Both the position numbers and the translations under genes were made by a program. DNA of 64,000 nucleotides, taken from NCBI RefSeq assembly GCF_042660705.1, contig NZ_JBHSUQ010000001.1, one strand, 5' to 3'. Position 1 is the first letter of the stretch. Every line of letters starts with the position of its first letter. The DNA is from Undibacterium_A arcticum. GTDB lineage: Bacteria > Pseudomonadota > Gammaproteobacteria > Burkholderiales > Burkholderiaceae_D. Shown here piece by piece: positions 20,212 through 28,733 of the stretch. The notes under the pieces are model-generated. The model saw only the letters and a list, made by a program, of their open reading frames with translations, made no database searches and had not been told where the DNA came from.

Positions 20212-20346
20212 GTGAATGTGGACTTGACCTGTGTCGATGAGCAGGGTTGGCCAATTCTGAGCCCCAGCGAGCTGAAAAGCATCGTGCGGTATCTTGGGAT
20301 CGAGGTCGACGATGCTCTAGAGATCGCCGAACAGACGGAGGTGTAG
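20212..20346 (+). CDS. Short ORF of unknown function, 44 residues
   Basis: A GTG at 20212 opens a 44-residue acidic frame containing VDEQGWPILSPSELKSIVRY and ending EIAEQTEV. The composition looks protein-like and no other frame is open. No strong RBS is seen. It could be a small DNA-binding accessory protein or a fragment of a larger gene. I cannot assign it. Confidence 0.3.
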   Translation: MNVDLTCVDEQGWPILSPSELKSIVRYLGIEVDDALEIAEQTEV

Positions 20347-20536
20347 TCCCGCCAGACTGGTCACGACCGCCGAACGCGACGGTCGCTGACTGGCCATTAT
20401 GGAACGCTTTCCATAACGGCCAATAGCCGCCTACCAAGCTTCAACTGCAAAGCGGTCATCCCATATTTATGAGAAGTCTTGTGCTTCGCAAGATGTCGTG
20501 GTTTGGATATTGGGGTGCTACTTAAAGGAGTTCGTC

Positions 20537-20935
20537 ATGACAGTCGTCACTTCGCCAAACCAGCAATTCACGGTAAGCCATCTCAACGAAGATGACTTCA
20601 AAACAGGGGGTCTTCGCAGCTATTCGTCCTATCGAGACTTAGGGGTTGCAATGGCGACCAACGGGGCTGCCACGGCGCACGTCATTCGGATGATTGCACC
20701 GTTTTCAGAAAGCTTCAGCCAGCGGCACCATCACGATGTGCAATTCCAGCTCATATATGTCCTCAAAGGCTGGTTCAAAAGCGAGTTCGAGGGGCACGGA
20801 GTCCAGACCATGAAAGAAGGTTCATGCTGGATACAACCACCAAATATTCGACACACCGTCGTTGGATGGTCGGATGACTGCGAGTTGCTTGAAGTCATCC
20901 TCCCAGCGGAGCATGAAACCGTCGTCGACGAGTAA
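20537..20935 (+). CDS. Cupin-domain protein
   Basis: A 132-residue single-domain cupin. The metal-binding first motif is QRHHHDVQFQLIYVLKGW (His-His-His...), and the second is GSCWIQPPNIRHTVVGWSDDCE. AAAGGAG lies 9 bases before ATG 20537, so the longer open frame upstream is not needed. Cupins of this size bind Fe or Mn and serve as dioxygenases, isomerases or ligand sensors. The substrate is not predictable. It is one of four cupin-fold genes within 6 kb. Confidence 0.85.
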   Translation: MTVVTSPNQQFTVSHLNEDDFKTGGLRSYSSYRDLGVAMATNGAATAHVIRMIAPFSESFSQRHHHDVQFQLIYVLKGWFKSEFEGHGVQTMKEGSCWIQPPNIRHTVVGWSDDCELLEVILPAEHETVVDE

Positions 20936-21155
20936 CTCTGGCATTTTTCGCGCGAGTTCTCTGAGAAGTGAGTTTGGCGATGAATTGTCTGAAATGCAAT
21001 TAAAGTACACCAACACTGTTTGGCACGACGTATCAGTTTCTTTATTGTTACTGCCTCAAGTCGTAGTGACGCGATAGACCCGAACTCTGAACCGGAAACG
21101 TGCGTCGCTCGTGCGTCCGCTTTTGGCACGGTCAAATGACCGCAATGGGTCGAAA

Positions 21156-21314
21156 CCCGCCCGCCAGGCGTTGGAAAACCAGCCGCTCGTTGATAAATTT
21201 CCGTCAACGGCGGGTCTACCCACCTAAGCCGCCGTTCGTTCCAATGTAGACGAAGAACGCATTTTGCATAGAACTGGTTGGCGCTCCATCGACGCCGAGT
21301 GACCGCAACCAGTC
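21156..21314 (-). repeat. 158-bp repeat, copy B (inverted partner at 18641-18798)
   Basis: The reverse complement of this stretch aligns with 18641-18798 at about 90 percent by eye. It lies 220 bases after a cupin gene. No intact coding frame is conserved between the copies. Confidence 0.8.
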
Positions 21315-21772
21315 TGTAGCAGACCTTAGAACGCAGATGCTTGACCGGCAGGTCTTGGCCGACAGTTCCCATTGGTATTCTAAGCCCGAATGGCCGTTGA
21401 CAATACACAGCTGCCGTTCAGCTCGGAATATTTACTTCGCATCACGAACGGCCGCTTCCATTTTTTCACCCTTGCGGTGAATGGCCGCTTTCGTTTTTTT
21501 CGTCGATGACGGCTCAGGGTCGATACCGGTCTGTCGGGGCAGACAGCATGCAGCCATTCACGATCCGGGTGGTCAACTCCATCAGGGATGGTCAGCTCGG
21601 GCCGGCGCAGCAGGTCAGCGAGAACCGGCGCGGTGGTCAATTCGCACCAGCGTCTGCAGGTTGTGAGTTGCGCAGAGGTTCAGCAGGAAACGCCGCCTGT
21701 GACATGGAAACGGGCGGCCATCTTGAAGTTTTGTGGAACTGTAGAACAGTTGAAGCAGGGCAAAGAGCGGTC
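21315..21772. other. Intergenic stretch with a tandem GGCCGCTT motif
   Basis: No gene is supported. At about 21446-21495 two near-identical units (CGAACGGCCGCTTCCATTTT and TGAATGGCCGCTTTCGTTTT) stand about 30 bases apart. They belong to the same degenerate motif family seen around 19.4 and 20.4 kb. Confidence 0.4.
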
Positions 21773-22141
21773 TTATTGGGGTTTGGCGTATTTTGCGACG
21801 CCTGTTACATCGAACAACACACAACGTTGGTTTCCAACTACCCAGGCATCATGCCCAGGGGGCATATAAAAGACATCGCCCGGCCCGTATTCCATCTCAG
21901 ATCCATCGTCCATTTTAACGACCATTCGCCCTTCAAGGATGGTGCCTGTATGAGCTGCTTGGCAAGAATCCGTTCCTGCTATCGGTTTCACGTGCAGACT
22001 CCAGCGCCAACCAGGTTCGAACTCGCCACGGCCCATTGTGTGGTTGCCGAGTGTAAAGACAGCTACCTTGCCTTTTCCATCTTTGAATGGGCGGACTTCG
22101 TCCGGCTTGTCCAAAGATTTTTTCTCTAACGACGCACTCAT
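21773..22141 (-). CDS. Cupin-domain protein
   Basis: A 122-residue cupin read from the ATG at 22141, which has GGAGG 8 bases upstream. A longer start at 22156 would overlap that RBS. EPGWRWSLHVKPIAG and CQAAHTGTILEGRM form the first cupin motif (with fewer histidines than usual). YGPGDVFYMPPGHDAWVVGN is the second. It is convergent with the preceding cupin. The sequence type is often annotated only as cupin_2 and its function is unknown. Confidence 0.85.
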   Translation of the reverse strand: MSASLEKKSLDKPDEVRPFKDGKGKVAVFTLGNHTMGRGEFEPGWRWSLHVKPIAGTDSCQAAHTGTILEGRMVVKMDDGSEMEYGPGDVFYMPPGHDAWVVGNQRCVLFDVTGVAKYAKPQ

Positions 22142-22343
22142 CGCATGACCCTCCAAGTAAGTTGTAGGCGAGTATGGTATTGGCGAATCAGGATAATTGA
22201 GCAGTGAAAGTGGTTGAACCAGATGCGCCTTTATCGACTAATCTGTTTTGAGGTTTGAACTCAAACTGAATAATTCAATATAGGTCAGTGCATCGCAAGC
22301 GCAATACGTGGTGTTGTTACATCACAGGAGAGGATCGACCTAT

Positions 22344-22419
22344 TGATATGACGCAGACTCTGCCGGATTTTTCTCAATAGGATGTGGAGATCCGTTATTG
22401 AGAAAATCCCGTCATATCA
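22344..22419. promoter_or_regulatory. Imperfect long inverted repeat upstream of a secreted cupin-like gene
   Basis: The right arm (22395-22419) reads TTATTGAGAAAATCC then CGTCATATCA. The left arm has TGATATGACG (22344-22353), an 11-base insertion, then GGATTTTTCTCAATA. About 24 base pairs can form. It lies about 95 bases before the next start codon, so it may be an operator, an attenuator or the remains of a mobile end. The surrounding 22157-22514 has no gene. Confidence 0.5.
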
Positions 22420-22514
22420 CAGACCGGGCCATATTTCCTTTGCGGAGTACATAGGCCTCGACCGGGATCGCCGCGCCTGGGCTTTTTTAATAACACTCGG
22501 AAGGAGGGTGCATT

Positions 22515-22901
22515 ATGAACAAATTAGTCCGGCTTTTCATTGGTGTGCTGGTTCCTGTGTTCATGTTGGCAGCAGGCATTGTGAATCAGGCAATGGCGCA
22601 GGACAAGGCGACAGCGGCTCCATTAAAGGAGGAATTGACGGTACTGCTGGACAACGATAAGGTGCGGGTCGTAGAGCAAAGACTCAAACCAGGCGCCGAA
22701 AGCGAAAGTAGGGCGCGCCCCTATCGCGTCGTACGCGCCTTAAAGGGAGGAACACTCCAACGCATCTACCTCGACGGCACGAAAGAAATTCGTCAATGGA
22801 AGACCGGTGAAGTGCGGGTTGATGAGTCAACCGATGCCTCCTATATAGTCAAAAACATCGGTAAAACCGAGACTGTCCTTTACGTGGTGAACCTAAAATG
22901 A
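22515..22901 (+). CDS. Exported cupin-like small protein
   Basis: A 128-residue protein with a signal peptide (hydrophobic core VRLFIGVLVPVFMLAAGIV, cleavage after AMA). A single beta-rich domain follows: LLDNDKVRVVEQRLKPGAES, RVVRALKGGTLQRIYLDGT, YIVKNIGKTETVLYVVNLK. The order of strands resembles a one-domain cupin without the histidine cluster, so metal binding is doubtful. A very strong RBS (GGAAGGAGGG) precedes ATG 22515. Expected location is the periplasm. Function unknown. Confidence 0.75.
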   Translation: MNKLVRLFIGVLVPVFMLAAGIVNQAMAQDKATAAPLKEELTVLLDNDKVRVVEQRLKPGAESESRARPYRVVRALKGGTLQRIYLDGTKEIRQWKTGEVRVDESTDASYIVKNIGKTETVLYVVNLK

Positions 22902-23282
22902 CGTAGGCAGCACGATGCACCAAACCCTTATTGCGGAGTAATGCCGCTCAGACAAGCGATTTCTGAGAACGCGAACGGCATAACGCTTGGGTTGGGCTTT
23001 AACGACTCGACCGCCTGTGCGACCGGGTCGTTTTCGTTGAGGAAGGTGACTATGCGTGGGCGCCGAGTCTGCAGCAAGGCGGGCAATTTGCCTTGCCCGC
23101 AGGTGACCGCCGCCCAACGCAGTGTTGCCGATCGCTGAAATATATCTCCACATTTTCACACTCGGTTGACACACGTGCGAATGGCTTGAGCCAACATTGT
23201 AGCGGCGCTACTTCACGTCCGCATATTCGCATCAAACTTGCCACCTTTTGGCAAGCTGATCGTTTTTCGGGCAGACGAAAAA
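22902..23282. other. Intergenic stretch, one TTCGCAT...TTGCCACC unit
   Basis: No gene is supported. At about 23224-23245 there is one copy of the direct-repeat unit found four times at 17365-17455, immediately before the MgtA fragment. Confidence 0.4.
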
Positions 23283-23606
23283 TTGTTTCAGACAGGCTGG
23301 TTCGTTGAATCTCTATGCACGCAGGTGCTGGTGATCTTCATTATCCGCACTCGGGGGAACCCACTGAAAAGCCGCGCCCATCCACTGCTGACGGCAACCT
23401 CTCTGGCGGTTGTGGCTATCGCGGTGCTGTTGCCGTTTACGCCGATTGGAACGTATTTCCGATTTGTGCCACCGTCTGCCAAGTTCTATTTCATTCTCGG
23501 GGCCATGGTGCTTGTCTATCTCTTCGTTGTTGAATTGGCCAAGCAGGGCTTCTACAGATGGTCAGCGGCTGGACGGTGGCCGCGCAGATCTGTCACCCGG
23601 GCTTAG
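23283..23606 (+). pseudogene. C-terminal fragment of a P-type Mg2+-transporting ATPase (MgtA-like)
   Basis: An open frame of about 100 residues beginning LFQTGWFVESLCTQVLVIFI, then RTRGNPLKSRAHPLLTATSL, LPFTPIGTYFRFVPPSAKFY and VVELAKQGFYRW. These are the last three transmembrane helices of MgtA/MgtB-type magnesium P-type ATPases. The catalytic domains (DKTGT etc.) are missing and the frame runs out after FYRW, so this is a fragment left by recombination. Confidence 0.85.
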
Positions 23607-24052
23607 CCCGTCAGCCTCTATAGGCGGCATAAGTTCAGGCAACGTCTTAAGACGGAACAATGCATCCTTCGCTTCTCATCATCGGATGAACGTCCGTTCA
23701 TGGGCGAGGCTAATGGAATGGTCGTCCCCTTCCTGAAACGGCATCGAAGTGCCAAAGTGGCGGCACCCAACGTTCCCACTTGCAGAGGACTATGCGTTCA
23801 AGGCATCCGTCGCGAAGGCATACGAGGGATAGACATTCCATCATTCAGGTGTTGCGCAGATATTTGGTGCGCGACCTGACATGAATCCTGTTTTGCTCGG
23901 GGCAAACGACTTTTTGTAACATCACGCCGCCCTCGCATTCTCGCTCTCATGCGCGAAGTTCGCTTCCATCAACGCCAGGATCATCACGGATGAAAAAATT
24001 AGGGCGTTCCCTTCATGCTAGGATTCCTATTCCTTTATTAACGGAGTCTCTC
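23607..24052. other. Intergenic stretch, nothing recognised
   Basis: About 445 bases. I see no open frame with protein-like composition, no RNA gene and no clear repeat. ACGGAG just before 24053 serves the next small gene. Confidence 0.4.
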
Positions 24053-24274
24053 GTGAAGACAAAGTTTATGGAATTGACTGATGACGAAGCGGCCATATTT
24101 GGCGCTGCGGTGGAATTAACAAAAGCGCAGGTGCTGCAGGCAATATCCATCGTGAGCGCGGTAACCGGTCGAGACGCCGAAGAACTTGACGCAAGTTTGG
24201 TCGGCGCGGTGGTCCAGACGTTAGCGGCCAACCAGTCCGCATTAGTGATGAGCCGGCGAGATTTCACGGGGTAG
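24053..24274 (+). CDS. Small protein of unknown function
   Basis: A GTG at 24053 with ACGGAG about 8 bases upstream starts a 73-residue acidic, helix-rich protein. Segments are MELTDDEAAIFGAAVELTKA, LQAISIVSAVTGRDAEELDA and AVVQTLAANQSALVMSRR. No membrane segment or known motif is seen. A longer start in the same frame at 23990 lacks an RBS. It is isolated. Confidence 0.45.
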   Translation: MKTKFMELTDDEAAIFGAAVELTKAQVLQAISIVSAVTGRDAEELDASLVGAVVQTLAANQSALVMSRRDFTG

Positions 24275-24706
24275 GGTTTGATGATGTTCATGCTGTCACC
24301 GAACACACTGTGCGGGTACGACGGGCTTGCGGCACTGGACTGGCTGCTCAGTTTATCTTGGACGTGCCGTTCAGCGCGAATTGAAATGCGCTGTCAAGTC
24401 GAGCTGGCATATATACAAATAGAGCCGTCGAGTTCTCTATTTAAAACGATTTTCTATATTCAGCAGAGTTGGGGGCAATGCACAGCGTAGTCCGTCCCCT
24501 CAAGATATTGTTTTTGTGTTGCAAAATAGGATCTGTCCCGGCCTTGGTAGATGTTTTGCATTTAGGTCGCTTGAGTCCACGGACAGTAAACCGTGATGGC
24601 ATTTCCAGAGCGAAGAGCAATTGAACCTAAGCCATGAGCACGAATTCCATACCCACATATTCGCGTACCAAAAGCGCTCCCAACCCCTCGACTTCTCGCA
24701 CCGCCT
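24275..24706. other. Intergenic stretch before glutaminase gene
   Basis: About 430 bases with no gene that I can support. It should contain the glsA promoter. No palindrome or riboswitch-like pattern was found by eye. Confidence 0.4.
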
Positions 24707-25634
24707 ATGCCTGTTGCCATTGATTACCAGACCATTCTTGCAACCATTTGCGCCGAAGTGCAGCCTTTGCTCTCGCAAGGCAAGGTGGCCACGTATATTC
24801 CCCAACTCGCCAAGGTGTCGCCGCGGCACTTTGGCATGGCAGTGTATTGTCTGGACGGCCAGACGTTTTCGGTAGGCGATGCAGATCAAAAATTCTCGCT
24901 GCAAAGCGTGACCAAGTTATTTGCGCTGGCACTCGCATTTTCGCGGGAAGGCGATACGATCTGGTCGCGCGTCGGGCGCGAGCCTTCTGGCAGCCCATTT
25001 AACTCCCTGGTGCAATTGGAGTACGAACGCGGCAAACCGCGCAATCCCTTTATCAATGCTGGGGCACTGGTGATCACAGATATTTTGTCCAGCCGTTTTG
25101 TGCAATCCGATATTGCGATCCTGCAGTTCGTTCGCATGATTGCTGATCAGCCAAATATCGATTTTGATGCGACGGTTGCCCAGTCTGAACGCGAAACCGC
25201 GCATCGCAATTATGCGATTGCACATCTGATGAAGGATTTCGGTAATCTGCATAATCCGGTCAAGACCGTGATCGACAGTTATTGCCGCCAGTGCTCCATC
25301 ACCATGAGCTGTGCCGAGCTAGCCAAGGCAGGCAGTTTTTTTAGCCCAGCATGGCACCGTGCCATGGAGTGGCGCGCAGATACTCGGTGCCAGCTCTTCC
25401 AAGCGCCTAAATGCCCTGATGCTGACTTGCGGCACTTACGATGCAGCAGGCGATTTTGCCTATCGCGTGGGCTTGCCGGCCAAGAGCGGCGTCGGTGGCG
25501 GCATTCTGGCATTGGTACCCGGAGAACTGGCAGTGGCAGTCTGGTCACCCGGGCTGGACGCCACCGGCAACTCGCTGGCCGGCACTTATGCGTTGGAGCG
25601 GTTTACCACATTGACGGCGCGCTCCATTTTTTAG
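24707..25634 (+). pseudogene. glsA: Glutaminase (GlsA), frameshifted at a T7 run
   Basis: A glutaminase of the serine-dependent beta-lactamase-fold family (glutamine to glutamate plus ammonia, cytoplasm). FSLQSVTKLFALALA carries the S-x-x-K motif, GSPFNSLVQLEYERGKPRNP and INAGALVITD are the substrate-binding region. After ELAKAGSF the frame is lost at TTTTTTT (about 25335-25341). The next frame continues LAQHGTVPWSGAQILGAS, ALMLTCGTYDAAGDFAYRVG and VWSPGLDATGNSLAG to the stop at 25634. With six T the protein would be about 308 residues, the normal length. Again a homopolymer-associated shift. Confidence 0.85.
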
Positions 25635-25826
25635 CGAAGAAACGACAATATCAACAAAAATGGCGAATGAAAACCTTGCATCCGCCGTTTTTTTGACTGC
25701 TAGGGTCTGTTAATAGGTCTCTGCACAAACGTGAAAACTTCCCCTGCCACGCACCGTTTTCCGGTGTGCAGTGGGTTGCCCGGTGGACTAGCCGCCAACC
25801 AACCAGCGCTGCCCGCGAGCCCGCTT

Positions 25827-26033
25827 GAGCGCGCGCGAGCGAGAGGAGCATCGAGGGGCTATCTTCTATCGAACACTGTCCTTGCCCCCGCAATCGCGTT
25901 ATATCGCAAGCACGGATTTAGCACGCTATCGGAGGGGCCGCACCCAGTGTACGCTCACTGCAACATCGTCATGGAAAAAAAGTGGGGGGAGTCCATCCCA
26001 TCATTCCAGCGGACTGCCCTCGGTGGCCGCTGA
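25827..26033 (+). pseudogene. C-terminal fragment of a GNAT acetyltransferase
   Basis: The frame reads ERARARGASRGYLLSNTVLA, PAIALYRKHGFSTLSEG and VYAHCNIVMEKKW. These are the end of the acetyl-CoA-binding loop, helix alpha4, beta6-beta7 and the closing motif of GNAT acetyltransferases. The N-terminal two-thirds are missing and unrelated sequence precedes it, so this is a fragment. Confidence 0.75.
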
Positions 26034-26065
26034 AGTCTGGCGTTTGGCAGCAAAGGAGGACGATA

Positions 26066-26626
26066 ATGATCACTGATGGCTATACCATTCCACAGCTCGT
26101 GGCTGACCTAAAGCAAGTGTGCGCGAGGTTCAACGATGAGCGCGAAATTCTTGCTGGTATTCGTCCACTTGCGCACCGTGCTGCCCGCGCCAAAGCAAAC
26201 TGGCTTGAGGACCGCATGTACCACGCCGACCCAGATCAGGGGTTCGGCGTCTATTTACTGCACGAGGAACCCAACCACACGCTGGCTATTCTGGCTGTGA
26301 GCTGGCTTCCGCATCGAGGCGCCCCGCCGCACGACCACGGCACGTGGGCGGTAGTCGCAGGAGTAGACGGCCCAGAGAAGAACGAATTTTATGAGCGAGT
26401 GGATGACAATAGTCGGCAGGGTTACGCCGAACTCAAGAAGGTCGGCGAGAAAGTATGCAATGTAGGCGATGTCATAGCTATGCCACGAGGCATGATACAT
26501 AGCGTTTGGAACGATTCTGACGTGGTCACCGTCTCTCTTCATATCTACGGGAAGCACATCAACCATACGGGACGGTCACAGTTTGATCTGGAAACGCATG
26601 GAGATGCCGTTTGTTGTGAAGGTTGA
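26066..26626 (+). CDS. Cysteine dioxygenase-like double-stranded beta-helix protein
   Basis: A 186-residue cytoplasmic protein of the predicted metal-dependent cupin-superfamily group related to cysteine dioxygenase. HRGAPPHDHGTWAVVAGVDG gives the two-histidine metal motif and the glutamate equivalent further on. GDVIAMPRGMIHSVWNDSD supplies the third histidine. VTVSLHIYGKHI completes the fold. AAAGGAGG lies 6 bases before ATG 26066. It probably oxidises a thiol or another small substrate with Fe(II) (family knowledge). Fourth cupin-fold gene of this island. Confidence 0.85.
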   Translation: MITDGYTIPQLVADLKQVCARFNDEREILAGIRPLAHRAARAKANWLEDRMYHADPDQGFGVYLLHEEPNHTLAILAVSWLPHRGAPPHDHGTWAVVAGVDGPEKNEFYERVDDNSRQGYAELKKVGEKVCNVGDVIAMPRGMIHSVWNDSDVVTVSLHIYGKHINHTGRSQFDLETHGDAVCCEG

Positions 26627-26773
26627 GGGTTGAATACTGTGCCTACACCGAGCACCCAAGGAACAAGGGCGATTTCTTGCAACTTCAGCCGCAGTGCCTC
26701 GCGCGAGCGCAGGCTACGGTCATGCGTCGGGACGGCGGCAGTGGATGGCTCTACCTCGCCGCCAGCCAATGAG

Positions 26774-26838
26774 GCATACCCCCCCTCCATCGAGCGGGCG
26801 TGCCCCGGCAAGCCGGCACGCCGCTCATGTCGTTGGGC
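26774..26838 (+). other. Integron attC-like recombination site
   Basis: R''-like GCATACC (26774), L'' CATCGAGCGG, central stem GCGTGCC...GGCACGC, L' CCGCTCATG and R' GTTGGGC (26832-26838, fits GTTRRRY) occur in attC order. One extrahelical base sits in the L'' arm. The next ORF starts 4 bases after GTTGGGC, as is usual for gene cassettes. R'' departs from RYYYAAC at two positions. No integrase gene or second attC was found in the window. Confidence 0.5.
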
Positions 26839-26841
26839 GTC

Positions 26842-27177
26842 ATGAAGATGCTCGTCGTACGAATTGCAGCGCTCGTCCTACCCGGTCTTGCGTGTTCGGC
26901 GTTCGCCGCGAGTCCAGACTGCGCCGGCGTCGAAAGATGGGCAACGTCGATGGCATTCGTTCATTTGAAGAATGCCGGACTCACGGACAACGAGAGGCCC
27001 GACTTCACAAAGACGAAGACTGTTCGCCTCGATTCGGTCAATTTGCACCAGCACCTGCAGATTTGGAAGAACGAATTTTTATCAAGCGCCAGCGTGTCGC
27101 AAAATCTGTATTGCCAGGCGGAAGTTCGATCACGCAATGCAGATGATCGGGTAGTACGACTCAGGCGTGGATGGTAA
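26842..27177 (+). CDS. Small exported protein of unknown function (possible cassette gene)
   Basis: ATG 26842 starts a protein of 111 residues with a clear signal peptide (MKMLVVRIAALVLPGLACSA, cleavage near FAA). It is followed by CAGVERWATSMAFVHLKNAG and DFTKTKTVRLDSVNL. The N-terminal half resembles small periplasmic hypothetical proteins of betaproteobacteria. The C-terminal half looks less natural and may follow a frameshift. Its start lies directly behind the attC-like site, so it could be an integron cassette ORF (inference). Confidence 0.5.
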   Translation: MKMLVVRIAALVLPGLACSAFAASPDCAGVERWATSMAFVHLKNAGLTDNERPDFTKTKTVRLDSVNLHQHLQIWKNEFLSSASVSQNLYCQAEVRSRNADDRVVRLRRGW

Positions 27178-27287
27178 ATGGATGATTGACCCGAACGTGC
27201 CATCCTTGTAGGAGGCGGGTATGCTAGATCTATGTAGAACTCCGCCGGGAGTATCAACAGTCCCGTCGATCAGGCAAGGAGGTGGTT

Positions 27288-27551
27288 ATGAATATCAGCT
27301 TTCCACGCGGCATTGAGCCGCATATAGACTCCAGCGAAGGGGTTGCATTCCAAGCTGTTGTCGATGGTGACATAGTTTGGTGCGTCATATCACGCGAAGC
27401 GCTTGAGGACCACTTCGACCTCACATCTTCATCGGGGCAAAGCTGGGTTAGCACCTTTAAGCAAAATAGGGCGCGCATCGAAGAAGTTGCCACTCGCCTG
27501 TTGGAGCGCAGCAGTGGAACCGAGAGGCTTCTGAGTACTGGAGAATTCTGA
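27288..27551 (+). CDS. DUF1488-family protein
   Basis: An 87-residue soluble protein. AFQAVVDGDIVWCVISREAL and EDHFDLTSSSGQSWVSTFKQ with RIEEVATRLLER match the DUF1488 pattern (a small conserved protein of unknown function common in Burkholderiales). AAGGAGG ends 5 bases before ATG 27288. The GTG two codons earlier overlaps the RBS and was rejected. A perfect long palindrome follows immediately. Confidence 0.75.
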   Translation: MNISFPRGIEPHIDSSEGVAFQAVVDGDIVWCVISREALEDHFDLTSSSGQSWVSTFKQNRARIEEVATRLLERSSGTERLLSTGEF

Positions 27552-27558
27552 CGGCTCA

Positions 27559-27619
27559 TACAAATTAGTTCAGACTTGATCCGACATCGCATGTCGGATC
27601 AAGTCTGAACTAATTTGTA
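27559..27619. repeat. Perfect 29-bp inverted repeat with 3-base loop
   Basis: Arms 27559-27587 and 27591-27619 are exact reverse complements, separated only by CGC. No T-run follows. Length and perfection exceed an ordinary terminator. The arm sequence could be two abutting insertion-sequence ends. It starts 8 bases after the DUF1488 stop codon. The rest of 27620-27783 has no gene. Confidence 0.85.
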
Positions 27620-27783
27620 CTTGAAAGGTGTACTTGAAAGGCTGGAATCGGCCAACATCGGTCATTTGTGGCTCGCCTCGATTCCGGTCATTCGATTCCG
27701 CGCGGATAGCAGGCTGACCTGAACTCGGCATTCAAATGCATTGCTGACAAGATGTCGAGTGCCGGTCGGCTACGCTCCTCCTC

Positions 27784-28542
27784 CTATACCTTGGCCGGCA
27801 ACGCCGCTGCAATCTGCTTCATCAGAGGGGCCGCCTGAGCCTGCGACACGAGGTTGCGGTTCCAGACCATGACCTGCTGCAAGTGGTAGTCCAGCACGCC
27901 TGACCCGTTGGGCCGGAATATGAACAACACTCCGTGGAGGGTGCCCTTAATGTGCGCGTACTTCGCCGCACGGACCTGGAATTCCTCGGTGTCTCCAGCC
28001 TTCGTGTCTTGGAACAGACCGAATACCCCGCGCCGGCAATGCTCTGGCACCTCGAGGTCGCCGTACATCGTCAGGGTACAGTCGAACGCGTCGGGCGTCT
28101 CCAGTAGGATGTCCGAGATGCACACGACGACGATGTTCACAATGCCCGCCCCATTCTGCAGGAACTTGACTGGTGAGCCATCCGGTTTCTGAACCTTCCT
28201 GAGGATGGTCGATTGCAGGCGGAAGATTTCGTCCGTCTGTCCATCGCCGTCCTTCATGGCTGCGTAGACTAGGCCTTGCGCCAGTTGCTCGGCGATGTGG
28301 TTAGCAGTCGGCTGGTCCTGTTGTTGCAACTGCAGCTCGAAGAATACGGCGTCGCCGGTCTGGGCAGCCAGCTTAAAGTCAACCGAGCTGGTTTGCTCGG
28401 AGACCTGCTTGACCTCGTATGCGAGAGGCATTCCGGCGGTCTCAAATTGGTGGGCAAAGGTCACTTCCAGCAAGAACGCGAGAAAGTTGCTCTTGTTGTT
28501 GGCATTGGCAAGCGTCTTGAATAGTGCGCCATAGCGCCCCGT
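27784..28542 (-). pseudogene. C-terminal part of an IS21-interrupted gene (possible PD-(D/E)XK-like protein)
   Basis: About 250 residues of a gene whose first 39 codons lie beyond the IS21 element at 31176-31292. Removing the element and one copy of CCCCGT joins QVLETTG to RYGALFKTLANANNKSNFLA in frame, giving 289 residues. SVDFKLAAQTGDAVFFELQL resembles the D...ExK core of restriction-like folds, with Q in place of K, so catalysis is doubtful. This is inference only. The gene belongs to a two-gene unit with the 268-residue gene upstream. On its own this part has no native start. Confidence 0.7.
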
Positions 28543-28733
28543 TGCGTATTCCACACCAAACTGGACACCGATTTCACGGCAAACTGGACACCCATTCCAC
28601 GGCAAACTGGACAGTCAGTCCAGCGCAAACTGGACACCGATTCCACTCCAAACTGGACAGTTTGAAGCGGTCTGAGAAAGCGTAGCGACGCGGGATAACT
28701 GTGGCACTCTGGGAAATTTCCGGAGAAAGGCCT

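Noticed and set aside
17660..27177. A full integron cassette array across the small-gene island
   Set aside because: Only one attC-like site was found; other gene boundaries lack GTTRRRY plus arm structure, and no integrase gene is present.
26842..27177. Frameshift correction of the small exported protein
   Set aside because: The C-terminal half looks unnatural, but no alternative frame gave a clearly better continuation, so the frame was left as read.
27784..28542. Active nuclease call for the IS-interrupted protein
   Set aside because: The ExK lysine position appears to be glutamine and the fold assignment rests on pattern only.
28550..28670. Regularly repeated CAAACTGGACA units resembling a CRISPR array
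   Set aside because: They are the multiple terminal repeats of the IS21 element, occur inverted at both ends, and the spacing is too short for CRISPR.
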